Assembly: GCA_033977485.1 (NCBI GenBank)
Contig: CM066987.1
Coordinates: forward strand, 88,692,588 to 88,756,587
Length of the DNA: 64,000 nt
Source of the DNA: Hydrangea macrophylla
Taxonomy: Eukaryota; Streptophyta; Magnoliopsida; Cornales; Hydrangeaceae
Direction: 5' to 3'
Shown: positions 23,301-35,694 of the stretch, one piece after another
Layout: each line of letters begins with the position of its first letter
Position numbering within the stretch: position 1 is the first letter of the stretch
Translations under genes and position numbers: made by a program
The notes under the pieces: model-generated
Told to the model about the DNA's origin: nothing
What the model saw: the letters and a program-made list of their open reading frames with translations, nothing else
Database searches by the model: none

Positions 23301-25175
23301 CTTTACCACCCAACTCTCTCTATGTTTTTGTGAGTTCTTATGTCCTAATTGCTCATTCGCTCCATAATTGGATTGCATATACAGGAGCAACAAGGTATGT
23401 GACCAGAGATCGAGGGGGGTTTGTAGATTATCATAAAATTCCAAGTGGTACCAGTAGGGTATACATAGGAAATGGCACTTGTGAAAAAGCATTGGGAGTG
23501 GGTTTATTCCAACTTCATTTGCGCACAGGGCGCACTATACTTCTACATGAGGTGTTCTACGTCCCTGGAATCCAATATAATCTACTCTCGGTTTTGGCAC
23601 TTCTAGATTTAGGTTTTGTTTTCAGTTTGGACATGATAAGTTAGATATTATTATGGGTGGTATTACTTTTGGACATGGTTTTTTATGGAATAATCTATTT
23701 AAAATTGATTTGTTTGATCCCATTTCCTCTACTTCTCTAGTTGTTTCAAATAAAAATATTGACTCTGTAACATGGCATGCTAGACTCGAACACATAGGAC
23801 GAGATAGGATGACTAGATTAGCTCGAGAAGGCCTTCTAGGTCCACTCGCTAAGGTTGACCTACCTACGTGTGAGTCTTGCCGAACAGGCAAAGCATGTCG
23901 TAAGCCTTTTTGGTAAGGCTAAAAGAGCTACCCATACATTATAACTAGTACACTTTGACATATGTGGACCAATGAATGTAAAGGCACGTCATGACGCCTC
24001 TTACTTCCTTACTTTTATCGATGACTACACGCGATATGGATATGTCTATCTGATTTCTCATCGCTATGAAGCTTTAGATTATTTCAAACGCTTTGTAGCA
24101 GAGGTTGAGAATCAGCAAGACCCTAAAAGATTTTCGAACAGACAGAAGACGTGAGTACTTATCTGATTAGTTCAAGGAACAGTCTGAGGAAAAGGGGATA
24201 CGTAGACAGCTCACTATTCCTGGAACTATGCAACAAAATGGTGTTGCAGATAGAAGGAATAGAACACTTCTAGATATGGCTAGATCTGTGATGGCGCAAG
24301 CTAACCTCCCAATATCATTCTAGGGAACTGCTGCCTACATACTTAATAATGCCTTCACAATTAGTTCCTTCTACCCCCTATGAGCTATGGAAATGCGAAA
24401 AGCCCAAATTAGAACATTTGCGCCCATGGGGCTCATCAGGATATGTTTACAATACTTCCCATAAGTATGGAAAACTAGATCCAAGAGCTCGAAAGCATAT
24501 CTTTATAAGATATTCTGATAGCTCAAAAGGCTATTTTATGTATGGTGAACATTCGGATGGAGGAATAACAGAAATTGAGTCACATGATGTTGATTCCATT
24601 GAGAATGATTTCCCCAGTATTGGTGACGCCAAGAGAGATCTTGACCTATATGAGATGGAGGATGTTGAAGAAAACATACCATCTTTAAGTGAGGGTGGGG
24701 AGATTGACATTTCACATCCAATAGTCGCTGAAAAAGGTACTAGTCTTCAGCCGAGTGGGAATACACTGCTAGACGCTAGTGGGAGTGTACCAGACAATAG
24801 GAGTACATCACTGGACATTCAAGATCCTCAGGTAGCACACCGCAGAAGCAGGCGAGGAAAAGTTCCACGTTGGCGTTTTGAAATTAAGGAAGAAGTTCTC
24901 ATGTGTATAATAGATGATGACGAGCTTGCTTCCTATAAGGAAGCACTTTCTTCTGCTGCCAAATCTTAGTGGATGGCTGTTATGCAAGAGGAGATGAGCT
25001 CTATAGACAAGGAAAAAGTCTGGGAGTTAGTTAATATTCCTTCTGACTGTAAGACCATTGGAAACAAGTGGGTTTTCAAAGTCAAGCGTAAGGCAGATGG
25101 ATCCATTGACAAGTATAAGGCACACCTTGTGGCGAAAGGTTATACCCAAAGAGAGGGTATAGACCATAGAGAGAC
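23301..25175 (+). pseudogene. Copia pol, first part (PR, IN, start of RT)
   Basis: The protease block near 23365-23400 reads IAYTGATRYVT: the catalytic aspartate of D-S/T-G-A is a tyrosine, so it is inactive. The frame stops at 23644. Integrase follows in other frames: GAG-pre-integrase WHARLEHIGRD...CESCRTGKACRK (23770-23900), FLTFIDDYTRYGYVY (24005-24055), and the C-terminal part from 24349 (STPYELWKCEKPKLEHLRPW). Reverse transcriptase starts near 24973 with [31 protein letters not shown] sequence and HRET at 25160-25174, where the solo LTR interrupts it. Several frameshifts and stops break the polyprotein. Confidence 0.86.
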
Positions 25176-27055
25176 TGTAGAAACCCAGAATTTATTCAAG
25201 GGTATTTTGGTAATTTCGGACCAATGTGGGTCTTGTTTTGGGACAGTGTATTTCAATTTGATACATGTTGGTAGCACTTTTTGGTTAGTGGGTACACATG
25301 TGTAATATATCTTGTGGTTGGGTGTGTTATACACTAAAACCTAACCCATACCTACCCAAACCTAACCCATACCTACCCACACCTAACCTATCAAATCAAT
25401 CACTTTTGGGAGACAACTCCCTCACCTTCCCCCTCTTTCTTGGCAGCTCTCTCTCTCCCTCCTTATATCTTCTTTCTTCTTCATTTTTTGGATACACAAC
25501 TCTATCTCTATATCTCTCATTCTCTCACCATTTTGGAAGTCCAAAGTTCCCCATTGAAGCTTCACCTCCAAGCTCCATTGGAAGACATTGCAAGCACTTT
25601 TGGACTTAAGCTATTTGAAGCAAAATTTCTCCTCTCATCAAGGGCTTCTCTTTGATCTCTTCCTTTCCCTCTTTAGACTCCTATTTTGGTGTGTTCTTGA
25701 ACAAAGAACACAAGAGGTAGATTTCATTGACTAAGTGCACTCCTCTTTCTAATCTCATGGTTTGCTATGTGTAGGACTAGAGATGTTACATACTAATCTT
25801 GTTTCATGACTTTTCCTACATGTTTAGCTTTGATGGTTAGTTGCTCATTATATGCATGTCTAGTTAATTTAAATGTTTAAACCTAAATGTTAAATGAGTT
25901 GTTATGATTTAAATTACTCTATGTTGCTAGTAATTTCTTTGATGACTTAAATGATATCTATGCCCTACTTGAGATCCTTGATTTCTTGTTTAGTTGTTAT
26001 GAGTTATTATGTTCACTTCATAATATCGAAACCATAGAAATGACATTGTAGTTGCATAATCATTGTAGTCACATTTCATAGTCGCCAAGTCGGCTTAGCA
26101 TTCATAGCATTGGCTTGGGAGTATGAATTTGATAAAATTCCCCCCGATTGGGGAATGACCTTTGAATCCCCGTTTGGGGTTGTAATTTAATGAAATTCCG
26201 GAAGCGGGTGTGAGGTGAGGAAGGTTGTTTGTGATCCTTAAAACATTCGAAAACGCAAGGTCATATTCGGTTAGCTACCAGAGATCTTGTATGCTACAGT
26301 CACGTTGGAGTGGCTCGCATCCGGTGTTGAGAGTGAGTGGCTATGGAATTTAGTATTGGGAAGTTGCATGGTTCGGCCTTACGGCTATTTGCATTGCCAC
26401 GGCGGCAAATCATTGCACCGCATGTCTTAGTATGATTTTAGAAGTAGTAGTACATTTCTTCAATGCTATCTACTGAGCCGTCGTGCTTAATGAAATCTAT
26501 AAAACCACTTTGTTTCAGGTGAAGTTGACAAGGGCAAGGCCCACGAGTAGTCAACTCGGATGTATCTTTTGAAGACGTCCCTCGAGGAGTCTTATTTTGA
26601 CAAGCAACTCCATATTTAGTAAATGGATAGAAAGGATTTGTAACAGGTGTAATCTAATGCCTAGACATTAATAGATTACTAAGCTTACATGTTTCTTTCC
26701 TTTCCTTTTTGTATCCATTAATGAATCATGTATATGGTGATCTTAGAAGCTGTAATCAGGCATATGTTTAGCCCTTGCTTAATAACTCTTTCTTTTAAAC
26801 CTTGTTGATCTTGTAATATATTGGGGTTCCTTGTTAAATTATGTTTTAAATACTTCTTTACAAATTCCTTTCAAAAACCAAACTATGTTGGTTGACCCTA
26901 TTTGACCCGTTTGGTCCTCGTGGGTCAACCCTTGACTTATTAACTTTTCTTTGGAATCCACATAGGATTCCCCTATATGCTTCCGCCTTGTGGATTGGTC
27001 TTTGTAGAACTATCCCTTGCTTTCCTTTATGTGGTTTGGTTTTCGGGGCGTTACA
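25176..27055 (+). mobile_element. Solo gypsy LTR, TSD GAGAC
   Basis: The 1880-bp insertion begins TGTAGAAACC and ends GGGGCGTTACA, and is flanked by GAGAC on both sides (25171-25175 and 27056-27060). Removing it joins the two halves of the copia reverse transcriptase in frame at the conserved ETFSPV block. It has no coding region, primer site or polypurine tract, so it is a solo LTR left by LTR-LTR recombination. The ending and the 1.9-kb size fit chromovirus (Tekay/Del) LTRs, which is inference. A CCTAACCCATACCTACCCA repeat lies at 25338-25388. Confidence 0.9.
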
Positions 27056-27186
27056 GAGACATTCTCTCCTGTGGTGAGATTTGCCTCCATATGCCTTAAC
27101 CTGGTGATCGTTGCACATTTAGACTTAGAACTCTTCCAAATGGATGTCAAGACTGCGTTTCTCAATGGAGAACTAGACGGAGAGGT
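27056..27186 (+). pseudogene. Copia pol, second part (RT fragment)
   Basis: After the second GAGAC the reverse transcriptase resumes with ETFSPVVRFASICLNLVIV and FQMDVKTAFLNGELDG, the palm region before the catalytic YVDD. It then passes without a stop into the plant-mobile-domain sequence. YVDD and RNase H are missing. Confidence 0.88.
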
Positions 27187-29610
27187 AGTGACATGCAAGG
27201 TTAAGTCACATAGCGTGGCAGAGTGGCAGGCTCTCTACCAGGAGTTAATGAGGGCAACACTACCCCCTAATAGGTTAGATCTCGGTAGGGTTTACTTCAT
27301 TTGGTTAGCCGAGCAAGTGGAGGGTATGCCCGCAGGTGACTTATTAGTCCATACATTTGAGCGGTATGCCCGTGCTACCATATTGTGGCTGCTTGGAGGC
27401 ATGTTGTTATCCGATGTGTCGGATAACAAGGCTAAGCTAATGTACCTTCCATTACTACGAGATTTGGACGCATATGGTTGCATGAGCTGGGGCTCAAGCA
27501 TATTGGCGTGGTTGTATCGATGCTTATGTCGGTCCTCTCGTATGCATGTGTACGACGTATGCGACCCAATTGTGTTATGGCACGTATGATTTAATATCTC
27601 AATAACTTATGCCTATTTTAAAAAAGTGCATATTATTTATGCATCTTCTTGTTGCAGATGTGGGCTTGGGAGCGTATACTGTTGATTAGGCCAGACTTGT
27701 CCAACATTATTCCCATAGGATTTTTGCCGCTCCAGGCCCACCCGGTTCTCCCCATTAGGGCATGTGGGTACATGTATTAGTATGTGTTCCATTAAATAAT
27801 GTTAAAATATAATGGTTAGTAAAGTAGTATGACATTTTATTATCGTATATTTGTTTAGGTGGACGGTTTCTTTGGAACTGCGTATTATCAGCACTCATGT
27901 GCGTCGTGTACACAAAGATCAACTTGACCAGTTGCATGAGGGCCATTTTATATGGCAAACATACTTAGTGGAGCCACATGGTTATGTGCTGCCTGATGTG
28001 TACCAGGTGGGACAGGAGTTATGGAGGGCTTGTTCGCCTTTGATTTGCGTGGATGCTATTGAGTGGCACTTACCTGATGAGGTCATCCGGAGGTTTGGAT
28101 TCTGATAGACAGTCCCAGAAATGGTTGACACATCACGGCTCCTACATGTTGTAGATCGACGGGGACTCGTATCGCAGGATTGGACCGTGTTCCACCGTGA
28201 GTATATTCAGAGGTGGGCAGCTCAGAGAACTTCTATTATGGAGGGTGATAGAGTAGACATGGCCATGGAGTCTACCGATCCTTATATGAGGTGGAATCAC
28301 CAGTTTACAGTCTTATTGGTCGTACATATAGCATTAGGGGTGACCGGTTTCCACGGAGGAAGAACTACCATTGAGCTGTGGTACATATATAAATGAAGTA
28401 CAATATTCAAATTTTATTAGTTCTTTAGACCAACCACTTAATTGTCTTAAATTTTTTTATCCTTTCAGGTGCGCGCTGTTAACATGATGTATCAAAGTGC
28501 GCAGACCAGTTTACAACAGTATAGTGCTCATGAGTGTGGTTACCGGAGTACGCTCTAGGGGATTGTGACATCATATGCTGAGGTACTATAGCAGATACAT
28601 GCATAGTTGTCTCCTTCAGTCGGCCCATCATCTAACACCCCTAGCTCCAACAGGACAGTCCCCAACCTTGTGTTTGATGACCTTTCACAGTTTGAGAGAG
28701 CAGACCTTTCACAGCTGTTTGAGGATATTCCTATGGATGACATCATTGATCTGCTTGGTATGTATCCACCCCCTGCATCTACCACCACCACGGTCATACC
28801 ACCGGTTACCCCACTAGCCACCACCCCCTTCCTCATATATACCACTACTACCACCACCATACCACCATTACCACCACTACGACCCCACATCTACTACCAC
28901 CACCACTACCACCATACCACCGCTTATCCCCAAACCAGTGGCTACCCCTATAGCCACCCCCCTGACATCTACATACGATACAAATATGGGTGAGGCTTTT
29001 CGCATAAGTTCATGTTAACGCAGTTACCACCACTACCACCATACCATCTAGCCTGCCGACCCATTTACTAGACAATACAGATATGGGTTAGGTGTTGATA
29101 CAGATTGCTATTGATGGAGTAGTGGGCCATGGGAGAGGTCTTGGGATAGGATGTGGGAGAGGTCCCTAGCAAAGATGTCATGGGAGACAGGTTGCTTTTG
29201 CTACACAGGCGGCACTAGAGGCGAGTCTCTCTCAACCGACCCAGGTTACTCCAGATACTGGGACGGCGGCACCAGACGCGGGTCCCTCACAGCCGACCTA
29301 GGTTGGTCCAGATACTGGGGCGGCTGTACTAGGGATGAGTCCCTTGCATCCAACCTAAGTTGCTCCAAATACACAACCACCACCAGATGTGGGTCAAAAG
29401 CAGTCATCCCAGGTTACTGCAGATACACAGGCGGCACTACAGGCAGGTCCCTCACAGCCAACCCAGGTTGATATAGATACACAGGCGCACCAGTTATGGG
29501 TTCGGAGCAAGTGCCACATGTTGATGAGGGAGAGCAGAGAGGTAGGCCTTGGAGGTGGAACATAGATACGTGGATTGTACATTCTATTTTGTACATTTGG
29601 TTTTAGTTAT
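27183..29610 (+). pseudogene. Plant mobile domain (MAIN-like) protein, decayed
   Basis: Exon 1 (to 27587) carries RATILWLLGGMLLSD, YLPLLRDLDAYGCMSWGSS and WLYRCLCRSS, the hallmark PMD core shared with MAIN/MAIL proteins. It ends at a GTATGA donor. Exon 2 starts after TTGCAG at 27658 (MWAWERILLIRP). Exon 3 starts after TTTAG near 27859 and holds IWQTYLVEPHG, CSPLICVDAIEWHLPDEV, then stops TGA-TAG at 28103-28108, then RGLVSQDWTVFHREYIQRW. The C-terminal part is Thr/Pro-rich and includes a roughly 63-bp repeat. PMD proteins act in the nucleus in gene and TE silencing, and TE-linked copies are known; the role here is unknown. The first exon lacks about 70-100 residues at its start. Confidence 0.78.
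29195..29490 (+). repeat. About 63-bp repeat in the PMD gene tail
   Basis: Four imperfect units with GGCGGCACTAGA, GGGTCCCTCACAGCCGACC and AGGTTACTCCAGATAC blocks. In the frame that continues the PMD tail they encode variants of PSQPTQVTPDTGTAAPDA, interrupted by stops. Confidence 0.75.
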
Positions 29611-30029
29611 GTTTTGGACTGGGTATGTTGTTTTGGACTGTGTATTTAGTTGTTTTTCTTAATTTTGTCCATTTCCTTTTTCTGTATTATCATAGTTGAT
29701 GTTTTCCCCAACTATAATTACATCATGTACTAAGATTCAAATTATCAACTACGTTTTCATTGTCAAATTCATATTGTTCATGTTTTTGTAGTTTTCTTTT
29801 TTTAGAATCATGGGATTTTGTCTAAACTTATTTAACTCAGATACAATCTATTGTTTCTATTCGTGGGAGAAAATAAAAGAATAATAAGAAGAACAATGGT
29901 TCTAACGGATCAAAACTCAGTGGTTCCCAGAATCCAACGTACTAAATATAAATCCATACATTTAAGGGAAAAGAAAATCATAAAACCATACAACTCAAGT
30001 TACATTTGAATGTTAGAATCAACAACAAC
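29611..30029. other. Spacer between convergent PMD and transposase genes
   Basis: AT-rich with T-rich runs; no coding sequence. It probably holds the 3' ends of both transcripts. Confidence 0.5.
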
Positions 30030-31286
30030 CCATGGTCGCGCTGGACACCGGCATCGATCGTGACCAGTCACCCTACAAATACTACATTGTTTTCACACAC
30101 GGACCTAAGGTACATCCATGTCATTGTGGATACGTGCAGACTAGGTACGACTCGACCTTTATCACACATCGAGTGTGTTCATTCAATAGCAACACAGGTA
30201 CATTAATTGCTTTGTGGCCAATAGTCTTCGTGCTCTGTGAGGTAGAAATTGCTTTCCGATGCGTAAATGAAAAATTCCATGCTATACTCTTTTGCTACAA
30301 ACTGGAAAGGGTCTAGTCCTTGATTCGTTGTAACAACCAAAATGTGCGAGCATGGATATTTATATATATCTCTTCTCCCACACGAACAATAACCCAAATT
30401 AAGTCGCACGACCTGTCAGCTACCCCCATTTGTTTGACTCCTCCGTGTGATAACTTAGAACTCCTCTGTGGACCTATTAAGTGAAAAGTTGCAAAAGTTA
30501 AATTATTAATAGTGATTAGGTTGTTTGCAAATCTAAATGACTACACTAAGTGAAAATATAGTAAATGAAGAGTACCTATCATACGCTTGTAACTCGTGAA
30601 TAATTGCTTCATTTTGTTCTTTATCAAGTGCATCTACCACGTGCTTCGTGAAGATACGCCAATCTCTTAACCATTTCTGCATGGTTAACTTTCATTTGTC
30701 AAAATATTTCACAATCTGGTAAAATATGAGTTGGACACATGTAGTTATTGGGATAGCACGTGCCCCCTTTAGTACTGAGTTAAATCCTTCGACGTGGTTA
30801 GTGGATATGATACCCAACGATGACCACCATCAATCACAAGAGACCATTGACCTGAGGGTACAAGATCTAATCAACGCTGCGCATTGGTATCTATTTTTTC
30901 AATACTCTCCATATCACGATTGAACTTCATAATCTAATGCTTGGTCCCAGCAATCCAAAGTAGGTCCTTCAACAAGATATTTTTGAATTTCTTGTGGAAG
31001 TTGCATTAGAAGTGCCTTAAACAAAATTGATGTTACGCATTGGGCTCACGCCACTCTGGTAATATCTCAACTGCACTGATTATAGCAGCATGTCAGTCAG
31101 ATATTAGGCACATGCCTTGCTGACCACGGACAACATATGTACTTAGGTTCCTTGAGAACCATGACCAACTAGGGTCTCCTCATCAATAATTGCAAATGCA
31201 AGAGGAAATATCTTGTTATCCGCATTTATCCCCATAGCTATAAGGATCTTGCCTTTGTATTTGCCATTAATATGGGTCCCATCAGC
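30030..31286 (-). pseudogene. MuDR-type transposase, C-terminal part
   Basis: Reading the minus strand from 31286, the catalytic region starts with GTHINGKYKGKILIAMG and FPLAFAIIDEE near 31270-31180, the first acidic block of Mutator transposases, and frameshifts soon after. Further on, NHVEGFNSVLKGARAIPITT lies near 30790-30730. The SWIM zinc finger CSCGRRDIYKYPCSH lies near 30390-30340 in the frame that ends at 30203. Stops and frame changes lie between these blocks. It is the continuation of 49101-50183: the conserved block before DGTH is cut exactly by the 17.8-kb insertion. Confidence 0.86.
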
Positions 31287-31315
31287 CACTACACCAAAAC
31301 AGCAGATTTGTCACT

Positions 31316-31470
31316 CTTATTTTTGCTAACTTTGTCACTGCTGAAGACAGACAAAATTGTCACTGTTACGACGGTGACAAGTGCAATTGGTGACAAAAGT
31401 AACACTTTGTCACTGCTAATAGCACTGACAATGTTTATCATGTAATTATCACCGTTTCTAACAGTGACAA
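31316..31470. repeat. Left GTGACAAA subterminal array
   Basis: Around eight TTTGTCAC/GTGACAAA-type motifs in both orientations, spaced 15-30 bp. The right-end counterpart is at 48970-49095. Confidence 0.75.
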
Positions 31471-31567
31471 ATATGGCCTAAATCACTCCCAAACCCAACC
31501 CAACCCAAACCACCCCACCCCCCCATCCCCCAAATATTTGGTTTCCAAACATTAGACAGATATAGAG

Positions 31568-31570
<3 letters not shown>

Positions 31571-31626
<56 letters not shown>
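31571..31626. repeat. (AG)n microsatellite
   Basis: About 27 AG units. A matching (CT)n tract lies at 31777-31813. Confidence 0.95.
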
Positions 31627-31628
<2 letters not shown>

Positions 31629-31773
31629 CTGATGCCTCTGATCTTCCTCCTCCACCTCTCTTCTTCATCCTCCCCCCCCCAAATATTCATCGTTTCTCTA
31701 TATGCTCAAACATGCGCCAACGCCTCTCTTCCTCCTCTACCTCTCCTCCTCCTCCTCTCCGCTGCGTCCAGAA

Positions 31774-31819
<46 letters not shown>

Positions 31820-31834
31820 AACCCTGGCAGAGAG

Positions 31835-32362
31835 AGAGAAAAGGCATCCACGATGCTTCCTTGAAGCTCCACCATTTTCTAGGGTTTCAACCTTCACTGT
31901 ATTGAAGTGCTTACTCAGAGATAGAACAAGCTAGGGTTTCACTTGATTGCCAAGTACACATAAACTGATATTCTATCCTCTATGTTTCCCCCTTTCTAAC
32001 TGATTTTCGACTCTCATTTTGCAGGATAAACAAGAACCTATTTCTAGAGACCCAAGAATGATATAGAGGTAAACTAAGACCAACTTTTACTTTTACCCAG
32101 AGAAAAGGCATCCACGATGCTTCCTTGAAGCTCCACCATTTTCTAGGGTTTCAACCTTCACTGTATTGAAGTGCTTACTCAGAGATAGAACAAGCTAGGG
32201 TTTCACTTGATTGCCAAGTACACATAAACTGATATTCTATCCTCTATGTTTCCCCCTTTCTAACTGATTTTCGACTCTCATTTTGCAGGATAAACAAGAA
32301 CCTATTTCTAGAGACCCAAGAATGATATAGAGGTAAACTAAGACCAACTTTTACTTTTACCC
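31835..32362 (+). repeat. Perfect 264-bp tandem duplication
   Basis: The unit 31835-32098 is repeated at 32099-32362 with no difference that I can see. Each unit contains TTTTGCAG, then an about 50-bp exon-like stretch, then AGAGGTAAAC, so a short exon with both splice sites is duplicated. The absence of divergence points to a recent event or an assembly duplication. Confidence 0.93.
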
Positions 32363-33384
32363 TTTTTCTGTTTTTGTTAAAATCGTTCCTAAAGAAATTT
32401 TCAATTGGGGTTTATTGGAATAATTGGTTGCTAAGTCGAGTTCTGCTTGTATTGAGTGTTTTGGAATAATTGGTTTATTGGTATGTGGTACTACCTCCAT
32501 GGCATTGTTCCAAGTTTTTTTTTGTAAAAATTAGGAGGTGTGAATTGCTTTGTTCAATGATTTCATTAATTTCGTTGAGCTTGGGCTTTGGTATCAGAGC
32601 AATTTGGGGTTCTTTTAAAAAAATTTTAAGACCCCATTTGGATCTAATTTGACGAACAAGTTGGAGGGTTTCATAGTCCTTCGAATTATACTGTACACAA
32701 TTTTTTTTTTTCTTTTTCTTAGAAGTTGTGAATTTTTTATTGTTGCTAAAAGTTAGACGTTGTGAATATGAATGGTTCCTATGTATGTTCAAGCCTACTC
32801 AGGAGTTTCTTAATTTCATTGATTTTTGTTTTATTTCTGGTATTTGTTATGTATGTTCAAACCTATTGAAGTGTACTTGAAATTTGCAATAGAGAGTAAT
32901 CTTATTTACAATGCTTGTCTGTTTCAATGCAATGCTTCCCAAAATCTGTATCCCAAATTGTTCCCAAACACATGTGGCTGCTCAAATAATTTAGTCTACA
33001 ATATATATGGAATTGTTTAGTTTCCAATGGTAACGTGTAATACTAATCCTATGGAATTGTTTAGTTTCATTGTACATGAGTGATGTAAAAAAGAGAGTAT
33101 AGCGTGATTGTGTTTATAGCTGCCAGCCTGCCAATTACAAGCCTTTTTGGTTAGTTTTTTTTTTGTTGATATATTTCAACAATTGTGTTTATTTTCATTG
33201 TACACAGGTGGATTTTCAATATGGGTCAAAGAATTCTATTGTATTTATAGCTGCCAATTTGGAGCTTCATCGCAAGTAATTATTATTTTTATATAATTTA
33301 GTTGAGTTGATTGATTATAGCTTTCAAGACTTTGAAATACAGGAATGGGTTTGTGATTCATACTCACAATTCACAAAGGTATTA
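32363..33384. other. Unassigned sequence inside the CACTA-like insertion
   Basis: AT-rich and probably intronic. It contains an isolated TGGTATCAGAGC at 32589-32600, identical to a tRNA-Met primer site but without LTR context. Confidence 0.5.
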
Positions 33385-33640
33385 CTCCCTCCGTCCCATA
33401 ATTTGAGTCCCACTTTAGGAACCCAACTTTTTAAGGTGACCAAAAGAATCTACACCTCCTTTCCAAAATTACCCCTAATCATTACAACAAATGTTTTTTT
33501 TTACTTTGTCTTAGTGTAGATTTCAAGTAGGGTTAGTTTTGGAAAGTAAGTAAAAAATGTATACCAATTTAGGAAAGTGGACAATAATTTTGAGACATCC
33601 CAAAATGGAATAATGGACTCAAAAAATGGAACGGAGGGAG
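33385..33640. mobile_element. Stowaway MITE, TSD TA
   Basis: Ends CTCCCTCCGTCCCATAAT and the inverted GGAACGGAGGGAG are the Stowaway (Tc1/mariner) signature. TA is duplicated at 33383-33384 and 33641-33642. The 256-bp element has inverted sequence running well into the interior. Confidence 0.92.
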
Positions 33641-33642
33641 TA

Positions 33643-34599
33643 TGAGTTTGTAACTCATACTCACAAAGGTATTCATTTTTGATGCATTTAGTTCATTTAA
33701 TGAATTTGTACTCTATAAAATTTTGAGTGAGGTTTTGTTTTGATTAGGGACTGTTGTGATTCTTTCAATTTTTTTTCCCCTTCTTATCTAAAGTTCTTGA
33801 AATCTTATTTACATTATATTGATATTGAATGTAGTAATTGGTTTTGACTAATTTTAACTGCATGCTTTAGTATTCTTTTGAGCCTTGAGTTTTGAAAGTG
33901 AATGAGCTACTGCTAGCATAATGCTTAGATATTGGTATTCATGGGTTTGATTTACTATTCTGTCACTCAAAGAATGCCACATTCATCTTTGTGTTTTTGG
34001 GTCTTCATTTTCAAGACAATATAATAAGTATTATTTTACCAAAATGTTTCCAGAAAATGTATAAACTTTTTTATATCTTAGTCTTCAAAAACTGAAAATC
34101 GGAAACATTACCAAACTCTCGGATTCTATATTTTGAGAGAGTTGTTAATTTCTTACTTTCTGAAATGCGAAAGCTTCAATCGATATGCGGCTTTCTCATG
34201 ACTGTAACTATTGGATTAAGTTTGTGAACTATGATTTGATTACAATTTTAGCGACATAACGGGCATGACTTTTTATTTTATTTTTTTTAAAATTTTTATT
34301 AGGCTTCAAGCATGAAGTATGTTCAGCGAATTGATTTTCTGGAAGAGTGAATAACAATTGTCATTCTCACTTGTCTTCAGTTTATCATCTTCTAAACTTG
34401 CTCTTTTTCTTTTATGTTTTAATAACAACTTCCATTAACATTTCCCTCATATTCTGTTTGTGCATTATTTTCATCATATTACAATGCTACGCATGAGGTG
34501 TTGGTTTTCCTGAGTTGTTGTTAACCTTCTTCTTCATATTACCTAAATCTTTACAGTAATATATATCTATAATACAAATATTTGTTCTCTTATGACTGT
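33643..34599. other. Unassigned, intron-like
   Basis: T-rich plus strand, no coding region, no terminal repeats. Confidence 0.5.
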
Positions 34600-34603
34600 G
34601 ACA

Positions 34604-34764
34604 GAAGTACTGGATTTGAAGGCAAAAATGACTATAAAATTGTTAATGAATTTTTCTTGGGGAAAGCTTTGGGCGAAGCACTTACTGAGCGCATTGAGGC
34701 GACAACAAGGGAGTTTTTGAGTGCACTTGTTAGATTGCAATCGGAGCAGTGGAAGCAAGCATAG
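34604..34764 (+). other. Exon-like fragment, product uncertain
   Basis: A GTGACAG acceptor-like site precedes an open block reading NDYKIVNEFFLGKALGEALT and ATTREFLSALVRLQSEQWKQ. It ends at TAG 34762-34764, with CAGGTAATA a few bases further on. The amphipathic GKALGEALTERIE...EFLS...LQ pattern reminds me of a small plastid-predicted plant protein family, but I cannot confirm it. It may be a captured host exon. Confidence 0.35.
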
Positions 34765-35690
34765 ATTACAGGTAATAACTTGTTCGAAGTGGATTATTTC
34801 ATAACTTCCACAATCAGTTTTCTATTATTTTTAAGGCCATAATCAGTTAGGTTCAACGTAGTTCTAAAATTTTGGAGAAAATCTATAGCAGTTGGAATTT
34901 TCAAAGATAGAAAGTTCCTTGATACATGTTTTATCTTTCTTTAACAAGTATTCAAACACCAGAAAAGTGTGTGTAGCAATTTCCAGAATGGTCTACCTAG
35001 TACAAGAGAGATCTTAATTTTTTTTCGCCTCTTTTGTTTGGGAAAATAGGAGTTATGGAAATAAATGTGTACAATGCTACTCTTCATCCTTCAATTAGGG
35101 ATTCTCACATTTGGGTTTTCTAATTAGGATAAAGAAGTGGAACATTTTTCTTCTTTTGTTTCGAAGCTGCCACTTTCTAGGAAATAGGTCGACACCTATT
35201 TACAAATCATACAATTATCTTAAGACTTCGGTAAACGTTTCATATTTTGTTATTAGAGAATATGATTTCTGCCCACCAATGAGTTGTGAACTTGTAACTT
35301 GTTTGATTTCCCTTTAATGTTGCATAGATGGAGATTTTGATTAGCTTTCATTTAAGTTTTATACCTACAATGAAAACTATATGTATGAGAATATGATTTC
35401 TGCTTACCAATGACTTTAATTTCATGGTTTGAATTTGAATTTTGAGTTATATGTGTGTGTATGTATATGTCTATAATTATCTATGATGTTGTACTGATTT
35501 CTATCTATTAATATCTCAAGTAAACATGGTTTTTCCATCCATATGTAATTATGTATCAGGTTGTAATGCTCCGTTTGGTACGGAAGTGTTTTTTTTATTC
35601 CGTTGTACAAATTTTCAAATTTTGTTGATGTATCATTTTATTTTTAAGTGAATTTTGTGAATTTTTGGAAGCACAGCATTCACTTTATTT
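34765..35690. other. Unassigned, intron-like
   Basis: AT-rich; a short TG/TA microsatellite at 35450-35470. No gene supported. Confidence 0.5.
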
Positions 35691-35694
35691 CTAT

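Larger units (their letters stand above)
17806..27186 (+). mobile_element. Truncated Ty1/copia retrotransposon, interrupted twice
   Basis: The parts in order are the 5' LTR (17806-18264), primer site, a long leader split by a LINE (19323-21540), gag and pol, with a solo LTR (25176-27055) inside the reverse transcriptase. Coding ends at the conserved AFLNGEL block near 27180, where a plant-mobile-domain gene begins. No RNase H, polypurine tract or 3' LTR follows anywhere downstream, so the 3' half is lost. The element predates both insertions. Confidence 0.85.

Noticed and set aside
25338..25388. Telomere-like CCTAACCC repeats
   Set aside because: Irregular units in a solo LTR, not the plant CCCTAAA telomere repeat.
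34604..34764. Intact host gene
   Set aside because: Only one exon-like block, short, with no neighbouring exons that join.
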